Below, piece after piece: positions 36,501 through 44,649 of a stretch of DNA of 64,000 nucleotides; position 1 is the stretch's first letter; each line of letters starts with the position of its first letter. The notes under the pieces are model-generated. The model was given only the letters and a program-made list of their open reading frames with translations, did not search any database and was not told the origin of the DNA. The position numbers were made by a program, and so were the translations under genes. Source of the DNA: Megalobrama amblycephala (lineage: Eukaryota > Chordata > Actinopteri > Cypriniformes > Xenocyprididae); NCBI RefSeq assembly GCF_018812025.1, contig NC_063058.1:19832297-19896296 (forward strand), in the 5' to 3' direction.

Positions 36501-39500
36501 GAAGTCGAACTTCATGGAGTTGATGCTATGGGGAACATCATCAGCGTGACCAGAGTCTGAAGCACATATAAACAAATGCCAATAAATCAATGGCAGATGG
36601 CAGTCAATGATGTCACATGAACTGACTGAATTACACATCATTAGCTTTTTGTCTTTAGGAGCCACTTGATTGTATGAACGTGTAAAGGCCAGTGCCCGGT
36701 TGCATGAAACTCCTTAAGTGAGGGTTTCCCTGAGGGAGAAAAAATCCCTGAGGTAAGGGATTTCACTAAGAGCGTTGCAACAAACTTCTTAACTTTCACC
36801 CTTACCTAAGTGTTTACACTAAGCGTTTCACGGTAGTTTCTGACAACATACGGCAATGATCGCAGCGGTTGCTATAGTTACTACCTCTAACAGTAAACAG
36901 AACATAACGAACCACAAAGCCAAATCCTCGCTAAAACCACATTTGTATGAATATATTTGTGCTATGGAGAGTACAAACATAACAGAAATCAAAAAACGTA
37001 AACCAAACTGGACAGAGTGCTGGAACTGCGTAACTCCGCCGGGTTTGGTGCTCAATGTCATGTTCTAGTGTCGCGGTGAGACGAAGGATTGACTGGCGGT
37101 CAAACCGATATTCTCTCAATAACTGTATATCATTCATCGTCTCCAAGGGATTATTGCGATCATTAAAAACACGCCTTGGTATTTCCTTCTCTTCAATTAA
37201 CACTAAATCAGCCATCGTATTTTGAGTGTCATTTGATTTAAGGGAGCTGTTTTGGTCCCTTAAATTTATTAAGGTGAAATGGTCGCTAAGGACTTTGTAG
37301 CAACGCTTAAGGAAACACTTAGATAATTAAGGGGAAAAACTTAATAACAGCCTTAAGTTCCTTAAGAAAACCCTTAGGGTTTTTTTCTTGCAACCCAAGT
37401 TTCACTAAGGGTACCCTTAACCTTATATTTAAGGGATTTCTTAGCTTAAGGAGTTTCATGCAACCGGGCACAGAACACACCAAGCCGACGCCGACGAACT
37501 AGTGGCAACGAAAGCAGACTGTGGGGTTGGCTCACGTCGGCAGCGTCTGTGTCCGAAGTTGCCCTGACACACCGAACTGACGCTAAACAGCCGATGGCCA
37601 AGTAGCACGTTAGTTCTATGTCTGCGTGAGATGAAATGCCTTTCCAAAGCAGCTGGCGGCAGTAGCTGAACAGCCAATCAGAATGATCAGATGGCCCGAG
37701 GGACCGATGAGCTCCAACGCCGATTCAACACTTCGAATCGGCCGAAAAAAAGCCGACGAGGACCAACTTCAGCCGACGGTGCGGAACACACTGAGAAAAC
37801 TTAGTCGGCCGACGAAGAAAAACTGCCCGACGGCCGACCGTCGGCTTGGTGTGTTCCTGCCTTAAGATAGCACTCATGCACTCATTATGATGCATTTGTA
37901 GTAAGAAGCTCTGTTCTTGTTTGACTTTCTCCTGAGGGATAGGAATCTAGAGTTTGCATGAGTGTGTTAAGTGAGGGAGTAGGAGGCTCTGTTCTCGCTT
38001 GATTCTCAATAGAGTGATAAGAATCTAACATTTGCACGTTCAGCTTTCAAGGGATTTGAATGCATTCTTTGTGGTACATTCTCTGTGGGAAGCTCCATCC
38101 ATGCTCTACTTTCTCTTGAGGAATGAGAGCATACATGATTCCAACCTGACTAATGACTGATTAAACACCCGCCTTCAACCTCTCTGCATCTAATTCCTCA
38201 GAAAACAATACATTTAGAGCTTATAAAATACACACTCGCGTTAAGTTCGTAGTTGACATACTACCTTCGGTAGGCTACTCCCTAAGGGTTCCGGCTAAGT
38301 AATCCATAGAGTCAATTAATGCTATGTCCATTATGTTTTTGAATGTTCACAGCTAAGTGAGACAGGCTGTTACATTCTCAGAAAGAAAGGACCCAAAAGC
38401 AGAAGAGTACTCAATTTCACTTTATTGAAACACAGAGATAAACAGTGTGAGCTGCTTGGCTCCAAACCAACTCTGGGCAGTAGGAAGAAGGATTAGTCAA
38501 GCAGGCAGGAGTCGAGATCCATATCAGTCCAGCAGCAAAAATCCAGACATGAGGCGAAATTCCAAGGTCAGAGAGATCAAACAAGGGGCAGACAGTACCA
38601 ACAGAGAAATCCAAGCTCATGGTCAAGATCAGACAGATAGTAGTAAGACAGTCCAGACAGCTGAGTAGTACAGAGGGAGAATCCAGACTCCAAAACTAGA
38701 ACCAAGTCAGACAGTTAATACCAAAGAGCTCTCCAAGACTTGTGAGTTCTGGGGGGCCAACAGGCAAAAGAAAAATTAAAAACAAGACTAATTTAAAGGG
38801 ATAGTTCACCCAAAAATGAAAATTTGATGTTTATCTGCTTACCCCCAGAGCATCCAAGATGTAGGTGACTTTGTTTCTTCAGTAGAACACAAATGATGAT
38901 TTTTAACTCCAACCGTTGCTGTCTGTCAGTCAAATAATGCTAGTGGATGGGAACTTCTACAATAAGAGTAAATAAAACTTGCTTAGACAAGTCCAAATTA
39001 AACCCTGCAGCTCATGACGACACACTGATGTCCTAAGACATGAAACGATCGGTTTGTGCGAGAAACCGAACAGTATTTATATCATTTTTTACCTCTAATA
39101 CACCACTATGTCCAACGGCATTCATCACTCGATTCGTTTGGTCTGATCGCGCTCTGACAGCGGCAGTGATGTCTCGCGCATATACTTCAATGAGAGCGAG
39201 ACATCACTGCCGTTGTCAGAGCGCGATCAGACCAAACGAATCAGGGAACCTGGTTGCATACGCAGCCGAGACGTTTCTTAGCAATTCTGATATTGATTCT
39301 TTGACTATTTATGAGGAAGTACACCCTAATAATTTTGTCCAAAACTATATTTTAAATTGTATATGACAACATGTAGGTAAAGATACCGATTCACAACAGA
39401 ATTCCTCCTCCTCAGGAAAACACTTCTGCTGTATTATGATAATTTAACATTAAATTGCTCATAACAAATCATTTTTTTCTCACAGATCTTAACAAGATTC

Positions 39501-40769
39501 AATGATCAAATAAAGTCCTTATCATCAGGAGAGCTGATTATTGAGGAAAATATGTTTCTCCAGCTTCGGGCTGAATATAGGAAGTGGAACGATCATCTTG
39601 AGGAAACAAAGACATCCTGTCAGTATATTTTCAAATTTAAGAAACATAAACAAGGCCTTTTAATTTAATAAGAAATACATTTTGTTCCCAAACAAGTCCA
39701 AGAATTGACTGAAGAGAAAATAGAGCATATCCAGGATTTCAGAGGAAGGGAACTGCCCGGCTTCAGCAACTACAGAACTTTTGAAGTGATTCTGCAGAAG
39801 CATGTGGAAACACTTCAAGAACCAGCCATCAACTTACTCAACACCATCAAAAGTACCTTCATGCATCTTCATGCTTAAGATCTTTTTGGACACTGGTGAA
39901 ATTTTACATTATAAAACCAAAAGATTAGATCACAACTTAATAAAATTTTAGTTTTAGTACATCTGAACTGTGAGACAGTTATGTCTGTTTGTTGTTTTTC
40001 ATCTATGTATTTTTCCTGAAGGCATCATCATCAAGCAATTCACTGATGTAGTCAATCAGTGTTTCTGGAACTACTCGGTTCTTCTAGAAATCACTAAGGT
40101 AAATATTGCTTCTGATTAGAAGTAAAGAAAAGTACCAAACAGACTATGCACAATTTTAATAAAGTTCTCTTTCCTCTGTACTTCTTCACTTGATGCTACA
40201 GGACAAAATTGGCAACATTCAGTCAAGTCAGCAAGAGAAGGCAGAGCAGAGGATCTTAGAGCAGTTCGAAATGGAAAACATGATCTACACTCAAGATCCC
40301 ATCTACTTGAAGATCTTGAATGAGATTACCGACGAGACATTTTCAGAAAAGGAGTTACCTGTCTTTGACAAGAAATGCAAGTACATTGACATGTTGGAGG
40401 CATATTATAAGGTACAGCTTTCTATTTTTCAGTATCAAGTATGATCTTTTTTTTTTTTTTTTTTTTTTTTTAATGAATGGACTGCAGTACTTGTTGTTGA
40501 AGTAACTTAGTACCTCTTTGATTTTCTTTCAGATTGTGGTGCAGCGAATGGCTGACCAACTGCCCATGATGATCTCCCTTTTCATGCTGAAGCAGACTGC
40601 TCAGCTCCTGTATACTGACATGTTGAGTTTACTGGATGGGGAGAATGTATGCGAGCTCCTGTTTGAGAACTCTGAGGTCAGCAGAAGGCGCAGAGACCTA
40701 CAAGATCGCATGGACCGTTTGAGTATTGGCCAGAAAGTCATGAATAGTTTTGAAAGATCTGCTGACTAG
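24513..40769 (+). CDS. mx: Interferon-induced GTPase Mx (Mx gene 2, complete)
   Basis: Exons 24513-24604, 24676-24872, 27697-27834, 33387-33541, 33624-33762, 33874-34072, 34493-34571, 35883-36005, 39486-39618, 39697-39852, 40022-40098, 40202-40411 and 40533-40769 join in frame to 644 aa. All use GT-AG. Lengths equal those of gene 1 for exons 2-9 and 11; exons 1, 10, 12 and 13 differ. The G domain shows GDQSSGKSS (74-82), LPRGSGIVTR, DLPG (175-178), TKPD (244-247) and KCRG. The stalk and GED follow, ending FERSAD. Loop L4 in exon 12 is 16 residues shorter than in gene 1 and of different sequence. The expected role is cytoplasmic antiviral GTPase. The gene spans 16 kb because introns 2, 3, 7 and 8 are packed with transposons, yet no exon is damaged. 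An ISRE-TATA promoter sits directly upstream. Gene 3 (58187 onward) is its closest relative. Confidence 0.95.
24938..24972. repeat. (TAA)n microsatellite in Mx gene 2 intron 2
   Basis: An uninterrupted run of about ten TAA units follows exon 2 and is expected to vary in length between individuals. Confidence 0.85.
25090..26068 (+). pseudogene. Ty3/Gypsy retrotransposon pol relic in Mx gene 2 intron 2
   Basis: Broken pieces of a Gypsy-type polyprotein appear in order. First comes RT, with FTKLDLR, MPYGL(V)NA and, near 25305-25335, the catalytic-motif region [10 protein letters not shown], split over frames. Next is a degenerate GAGCCCGCTCCAGCCAGTGA-type repeat encoding Ser-Pro-Ala-Glu units (25337-25500). 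A later RT piece ([13 protein letters not shown], about 25770) follows, then an integrase piece ([37 protein letters not shown]) near 25855-26010. Several frameshifts and deletions make it inactive. It lies in sense orientation with Mx. Confidence 0.75.
26069..27456 (+). mobile_element. Long terminal repeat of the Gypsy relic, interrupted by a MITE
   Basis: A purine-rich tract (GGAGAGGAGGGGTTC) directly precedes TGTCACAGAATCACC, the expected layout of a polypurine tract and LTR start. The far end, after the nested MITE (26492-27399), reads CTGACACTATGACA, and AATAAA is present near 27397. The 5' LTR of the element was not found. Confidence 0.55.
26492..27399. mobile_element. MITE with TTTAAAGGTGCCCTA ends, nested in the Gypsy LTR
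   Basis: Left TTTAAAGGTGCCCTA and right TAGGGCACCTTTAAA are perfect inverted ends. The body includes GTAATATAAGTCTAAGGTGT and AAGTTTTAGCTCAAAATCAC, clearly related to the body of the larger element that starts at 42096, so the two are sister families. No coding capacity. Confidence 0.75.
27930..28215. repeat. Non-coding repeat fragment in Mx gene 2 intron 3
   Basis: A stretch rich in A and G (ATACACAGTCTTTAATACAATGG, then CAGGAAC units) resembles in style the stretches at 31613-32300 and 38370-38760, each opening with a TTTATT or TTTAAT tract followed by CAG-rich DNA. It appears to be the reverse strand of a terminal region of an unnamed fish retroelement; the assignment is weak. Confidence 0.3.
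29210..29880. mobile_element. CACTGTAAAAAATGA MITE inside the LINE (reverse of the 57030 copy)
   Basis: The right end TTTTTTACAGTGTA and interior motifs TTTACGGTAAAAT, ACAATTCCCTGCGTGA (reverse strand) and CACAAGCAGCTTTTCCACAAG match, in opposite orientation, the element at 57030-57815. It splits the LINE relic. It carries no protein. Confidence 0.75.
30165..31074. mobile_element. hAT-type non-autonomous element with 8-bp target duplication
   Basis: The ends TAGTGTTGTCA and TGACAACAATA are inverted with one mismatch, and the element is flanked by perfect 8-bp direct repeats CTTCAAAT (30157-30164 and 31075-31082), the hallmark of hAT insertion. The arms are rich in GGTACCG palindromes. It lies within the LINE relic and itself holds a smaller foldback (30411-30611). 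Confidence 0.9.
30411..30611. mobile_element. CCAGCATATGCTGGT foldback MITE nested in the hAT element
   Basis: CTGTTGAAAAAACCAGCATA at the left pairs with the right end (AGCATATGCTCGTTTTTTCAACAG), and the arms continue through GGTAGGTTTTGAAGCTG. The centre is made of repeated GCTGGTCC/GGACCAGC units. This is the third layer of insertion at this site. Confidence 0.8.
31613..32300. repeat. CAGGCAGACAG-rich retroelement-like repeat
   Basis: It follows the LINE relic directly, opening with GCTTTATTGAATGAGAGC and continuing with AACAGG and CAGGCAGACAG units, then a GC-rich tract (CGTGACATAATGCCCCCCTC; GGGACGCCAAGGCGG twice, about 32216 and 32271). Its style suggests a terminal region of a fish retroelement. 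Open frames here are low-complexity. Confidence 0.35.
32370..32618 (+). other. Unrecognised coding-like fragment in Mx gene 2 intron 3
   Basis: An open frame of about 83 codons preceded by an AG (CTACAAAG|CAGTGG) has amphipathic, protein-like composition ([41 protein letters not shown]) and ends [14 protein letters not shown]. It is not an Mx exon, because Mx exons 3 and 4 on either side join in phase without it. It could be a fragment of a captured host gene or of a transposon protein. I do not recognise the family. Confidence 0.3.
32946..33141 (+). mobile_element. tRNA-derived SINE with poly-A tail and 11-bp target duplication
   Basis: The element has a tRNA-like head with B-box-like GTTCGCGTCC near 33012, the body TCTCTCACCAAGTTCGCTTCCTGTCAAC typical of fish SINEs, AATAAAGGC and a poly-A tail (33124-33141). 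Perfect 11-bp direct repeats AAATCACTGTG flank it (32935-32945 and 33142-33152). It lies 245 bases before Mx gene 2 exon 4. Confidence 0.85.
34709..35495. mobile_element. GGTAACACTTTAC MITE with nested foldbacks in Mx gene 2 intron 7
   Basis: The left end GGTAACACTTTACAATAAGG and the right end (CCTTACTGTAAAGTGTTACC) are inverted repeats with one mismatch, with GTTCATTAGTTAA arms inside. About 34800-35285 is inserted DNA: a palindrome around 34860-34995 (GCTGTATGTCCTACGCCTTC / GAAGGCATAGGACATACAGC), followed by one arm of the family seen at 5330-6178. Confidence 0.75.
36006..36690. other. First part of Mx gene 2 intron 8
   Basis: No feature is well supported. A stretch near 36470-36550 (GGTTCCCTTTTGAAGTCGAA, CATCAGCGTGACC) looks like repeat DNA of the kind seen at DIRS termini, but the match is too short to call. 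Confidence 0.3.
36692..37471 (-). mobile_element. PIF/Harbinger deletion derivative with transposase N-terminus
   Basis: Perfect inverted ends GTGCCCGGTTGCATGAAACT and its complement delimit 780 bp, with repeated CCTTAAG/CTTAAGG motifs near both ends. On the minus strand a frame from 37215 begins [17 protein letters not shown] and continues with [37 protein letters not shown] and AVPALCPV. This matches the N-terminal region of Harbinger (HARBI1-like) transposases, including the DRQ(S)IL..L pattern. The catalytic DDE part is missing, so the element could move only with help from elsewhere. Confidence 0.8.
37473..37856. mobile_element. MITE with GAACACACCAAGCCGACG ends
   Basis: GAACACACCAAGCCGACG at the left and CGTCGGCTTGGTGTGTTC at the right are perfect inverted ends of a 384-bp CpG-rich element abutting the Harbinger remnant. 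Inner motifs such as GCCGACG repeat several times. No coding capacity. Confidence 0.75.
37857..38780. other. Middle of Mx gene 2 intron 8
   Basis: No gene. At about 38370-38760 there is a CAGACAG/AGTCCAG-rich stretch opening with ACTCAATTTCACTTTATTG, in the style of the repeats at 27930 and 31613. The rest is unremarkable. Confidence 0.35.
38781..39250. mobile_element. Partial GGGATAGTTCACCC MITE with internal palindrome
   Basis: The left end TTTAAAGGGATAGTTCACCC is present, followed by the body CCAAGATGTAGGTGACTTTG. Near 39134-39240 lies a palindrome of about 45-base arms (TCGTTTGGTCTGATCGCGCT against its complement), with a short TATACTTCAAT centre. The matching right terminus is missing, so the element is truncated. 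Confidence 0.65.
40445..40470. repeat. Poly-T run in Mx gene 2 intron 12
   Basis: About two dozen T residues lie just after exon 12. It is a simple repeat likely to vary in length. Confidence 0.7.
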
Positions 40770-40879
40770 AGAATATTATCTAAAAAAATAAAACATTTGA
40801 CAGCTTAATCCATTAAAATCTCTTCACATATTAATTGTTTTTTTTGTTTGGTTTTTTGTTTTTACTAGATTGCAGTTAT

Positions 40880-41448
40880 GGGTCCCACTTTATATTAAGT
40901 GCCCTTAACTACTATGTACTTACATTTAAATTAATCATTTGATACAATGCACTTATTGTGTACATACGTTTTTACATTGTACTTATATTTTAAAAACACC
41001 TGCATGTAATTACATCTGCAATTAATTTCTGTAATTACATTTATAATTACACTGTTGACCCATCCCTTACACCAGGGGTCCCCAAACTTGTTCCTGGAGG
41101 GCCGGTGTCCTGCAGAGTTTAGCTCCAACTTGCATCAGCACGCCTTCCTGGAAGTTTCTAGTATGCTTAGTAGGACCTTAATTAGCTGCTTCAGGTGTGT
41201 ATGATTAGGGTTGGAGCTAAACTCTGCAGAGACACCGGCCCTTCAGGAGCAGGAATGGTGACCCCTGCCTTACACCTTACCCCTACTCTTAAACCTACCC
41301 ATACCACCAAAGCTTTCCCTAACCTTAACCGTATCCCAATTAGCAGCAAAAGTGTTTTGCAATTTAATATGAATCCAATAAGTACATTGTACTTAATTTT
41401 TGATGCAAGTACATAGTAGTTAAGGCCACTTAATATAAAGTGGGACCC
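40880..41448. mobile_element. GGGTCCCACTTTATATTAAG MITE downstream of Mx gene 2
   Basis: Left GGGTCCCACTTTATATTAAG and right CTTAATATAAAGTGGGACCC are perfect 20-bp inverted ends, with arms continuing (GTTAAGG / CCTTAAC, TAGTACATAG-type). It begins about 110 bases after the Mx gene 2 stop codon, so it may lie in the 3' UTR. It is interrupted by the element at 41073-41267. Confidence 0.85.
41073..41267. mobile_element. hAT-type MITE nested in the previous MITE, with 8-bp target duplication
   Basis: Ends CAGGGGTCCCCA and TGGTGACCCCTG are inverted with one mismatch, and perfect 8-bp repeats CCTTACAC (41065-41072 and 41268-41275) flank the 195-bp element. The arms contain AGTTTAGCTCCAACTTG and its partly matching inverse GGTTGGAGCTAAACT. 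Confidence 0.9.
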
Positions 41449-42095
41449 AGTTTTTTAATATATTAACCAAACTTCCATGTATTGATTTTATTTATTATTG
41501 ATATTAGCCTTGCAAAAGAATCTACTAATATATTTCCATCCATTCATCCGTCGCTTGTCCTATGTAGGGTTAAACATAACATTTGGTAAATTTACCATTA
41601 GCGGTTTTATTTTGTAAGATCTACTGACTAGAGGATATTATCTTAAAACATGTTTGATATATTGATACATTTCTGTAATTTTAATGAAATACTGAAACGT
41701 GTAACCATTTAAAATATTTTATAGCAGAACAGAAATATCTTTGGTTGTTTTCATGCTTCCCACAAATGCAGTATGACTTAGTAAGGTAGATAAAAGCCTA
41801 AATGTCTTTTTTTCTGCCTCATATTATTTTCTTTAAAGTTACAAATGTATAATTTGTGTGATGTGCTGAGTGAACAAATAAAAGTTTGTGTGCAATGATG
41901 ACATTCAGTCACAAGGCATCTTACTTAGCTCTGTGTAGATCATGGCTTTCTGGTTTTCTGGTTGTCTGCTTGGCCTTGGAGCCCTAAAGAAAATAAGTAC
42001 ATTTAGAAATATTCTGAGTTAGAAAATTAAAACTTCATGAACATTTTTTGGGTGCATTAGTCTCAAAGTACAAAATACAGCATTTCTTCATCAGT
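41449..42095. other. Intergenic DNA after Mx gene 2
   Basis: I see no gene. A short partial copy of the Mx gene 2 3' sequence (GATCTACTGACTAGAGGATATTATCT near 41618, against GATCTGCTGACTAGAGAATATTATCT at 40757) shows a local duplication of the end of the last exon and the start of the 3' flank. An AATAAA lies near 41876. Confidence 0.45.
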
Positions 42096-42358
42096 TTAAA
42101 GGGGACCTATTATGCCCTATTTAACAAGATGTAAAATTAGTCTCTGATGTCCCCTGAGTGTCTGTATGAAGTTTTAGCTCAAAATACCCCACAGATAATT
42201 TTTTATATTAAAAATGCTACTTTTAGTGGTTGAGCAAAAACGAGCCGTTTCAGTGCGGTCCCTTTAAATGCAAATGAGCTGATGCGCTCGGCCTAAGAGG
42301 GCGGAGCTTCAAGAGCTCGTTCTCCCCTCAGGATTCAGTCAGGACCTATGGTCAGGAC

Positions 42359-42424
42359 CACAGACTGTAAAAAAATATGGACGTAGCATCCGTGACGTCA
42401 CCCATAGAGTTCTGAACAGCAGTT
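42359..42424. repeat. Repeat unit interrupted by the DIRS element
   Basis: ACTGTAAAAAAATATGGACGTAGC...GTTCTGAACAGCAGTT recurs nearly unchanged at 49268-49336. The DIRS-like element begins right after CAGCAGTT, so this unit marks the insertion site. Confidence 0.6.
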
Positions 42425-42628
42425 CCCATTCAGTCGGTCACGTTCGACGTACGTCGGACAGACCGACGAATAGGAATCTCGCTAGAGAGGCCAATCTACT
42501 TCGAGTGTAACTAAAACGAGCCAATGCACATTGGCATGCAATCATATGCATCAGCTGCTCGCCTCGCAGCGCGGGTATATAATGAGCAGCAGGTGCGTTG
42601 CATCTTCAGCTTTTCGCTTCGGAGCCGA
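42425..42628 (+). repeat. Left inverted terminal repeat of the DIRS-like element, with TATA box
   Basis: From GACGTACGTCGGAC (about 42446) through TCGGAGCCGAACGG (about 42632) it is the inverse of the right repeat at about 48345-48538. The first 20 bases (CCCATTCAGTCGGTCACGTT) are specific to the left end and reappear inverted in the internal complementary region. TATATAA at 42576-42582 is a likely core promoter; each inverted repeat therefore carries one. Confidence 0.85.
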
Positions 42629-42937
42629 ACGGTGTTTGTTCCTGTTCTCTGCAAGCGAGTGTCTGCTAGAAGACGAGTCAAGCTTTTTGGTTGAACTTCT
42701 CTTTTTTTCCGAGTGCGGGCGGACAGCACAGCAGCGGGGTTGAAGTCCTCTCTTTTTCTGTTTTTGTTTCGTTTGCCGTTTTTGAGCAAATAGCTGTTTT
42801 GACAGCGTCAGAAGGCTGTTCTCACGGCCGGTACGGTGCGCTTTTGAGCGCTGAAAAGCCGTTTTTACGGCTGGTAAGAGTGAGCGCCTTCAAAGAGAGA
42901 GAGAGAGCACACGACAGGCTGCACACAATCCCTGTCT

Positions 42938-44640
42938 GTGTTGCGGCGGCCGTTCCCCTGCGTGCTTCAGCACTTTAAAAGAGTAAAGTCCCTGAAAGAG
43001 CTTACACAAGTAGATTCGCATCTTTTTAAAGATGACATCCTACTTGTGTTTCTGGATGCGGTCGTTCCTGTCCTCACTGACGGCCACGATCACTGTTTCA
43101 CATGTCTGGGCGCGTGTTGGAACGATGTTCGTGGGTGTTTCATGTTTTCATATGAGAACATGATCACGTCGACACGCCGGTCGTGACTCTTCTTTCTCCG
43201 GGAAGCTTGAGTCCCCTCTGTTGTTGGCCAGCTGCCGCTTGTGTGTAAAAGCACAGCCGCGGGTCTGCCCGACACTCTGGGAGACCGTGGAGATCAACGA
43301 GAGCAAACCTCTCGCTCCTCTGCGTGTCGTGTGCCGTCGAGCTGCCGGGCTGCAGCGCGGGTTGTCACGGCAACCCAGCGCTCGCTCGGCGCTCTAGATG
43401 CGCGGTTCCCTTGCATAATCTCCATTGTAGCGCCCTCTCTGGTGCACCAGAAGAGGTCTACTTTGCTGATATGGCTTGGGTGACATGAGGTTGAGGGGTT
43501 CCTTCGGGGAACCAACCCCCTAGGGCCCCTCCCTCTCTAGCGCATTGCAAGCTGTGCAGTTTCTGGATTGGATTGCTGGTCCTTCTCATAGGGGAACCTA
43601 GTATTTCATTCAGAGCTCCAGCTAGGGACAGACGTCGATTGCAGCATCGGAGAGAGTGCTGTTATGCTCTGGAAATGAGGGTGACGCTGCCCACTGTAAT
43701 GGTGTGTGCTTATGTTGACTCAGATTCGGAGTATACAGCCATGCTTTCCTGGGTCTTCCAGATGTGCATGGAAAACTTGGCAGTATGGGGGTATGTTGGT
43801 GCCATAAATATGGAATGCCAAAAGTGCCAAGTTTTTCCTCTCTCACTACCCTCTTGGATGGGGTGGCTGTACTCAGACCACACCCACCCTGCATGTGAGG
43901 CCAAGGCACTCTTTTTGCATGAGGGTAGTTCTGTGCTGGGGTTGAGCTGCGCTTGTTGACTAACCGTGATCAAAGTCACGGCGCAGGCCCTCAGCCAGAC
44001 GATGTCCACCTCAGTGGTCCAGAAGTGCCCCCTGGCTTACCTTGTGAGGTGCGAGAGGTTGTCAAGCTAAATGCTTTCTCAATGCTCCCATCTTACGAGG
44101 TGGCCTTTTCGGTGACACTGTCGAGGACTGAGCCCAGCGGTTCTCCTCAGTTAGTAGCGGATCAGGGAGCTTCCCATGACAAACCATTGAGTTCCTCTTG
44201 GGCCGCCCCTCAGTCTGCTCGTCGCCAAGGGTGTCGTCCCCTGCAAGAAACTCTGGCCCAGCACGCTCTGCTGTGTCCATTGCGGGGAGATGACGCCTCC
44301 CGTCTCTGCAGCTGTTTAAGTAGTTGGTGAGAATCACCCCTGAGACGGGCGACCCAGAGATGGGTGGGGCTGCTCTTCCACCCCTGGAGGAGGGCCGGGT
44401 GGTAAATCCTTTTATTGGGTTTGTTTCTGTTCCGCCACTGACCCAAGAGGCAGCGGTACCCAAAATTAAAAGAGCAGTTCCTCCATTTCCAGGTCTGAAG
44501 AGGGTTGGAGAGCAGTGGGAGGAGAAAAACCTCACCACTCTCATCCCCCTCTTCTGTCGCCAGCGGACAGCAGCGAGCAGCGGGCAGCCAAAGCCTCGAC
44601 TGCTCCCTCTGTCCATCCGTGGAACCAGGTAAGTGTTGCC
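42938..44640 (+). pseudogene. DIRS gag-like region, degraded
   Basis: By position this is the ORF1 (gag) region. At about 43070-43130 a frame encodes TDGHDHCFTCLG, which matches the short Cys-rich motif of fish DIRS ORF1 proteins; a better-preserved homologue lies at 63423-63658 on the minus strand. No single frame stays open through the region, so several frameshifts or stops have accumulated. Confidence 0.55.
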
Positions 44641-44649
44641 TAGCACACT

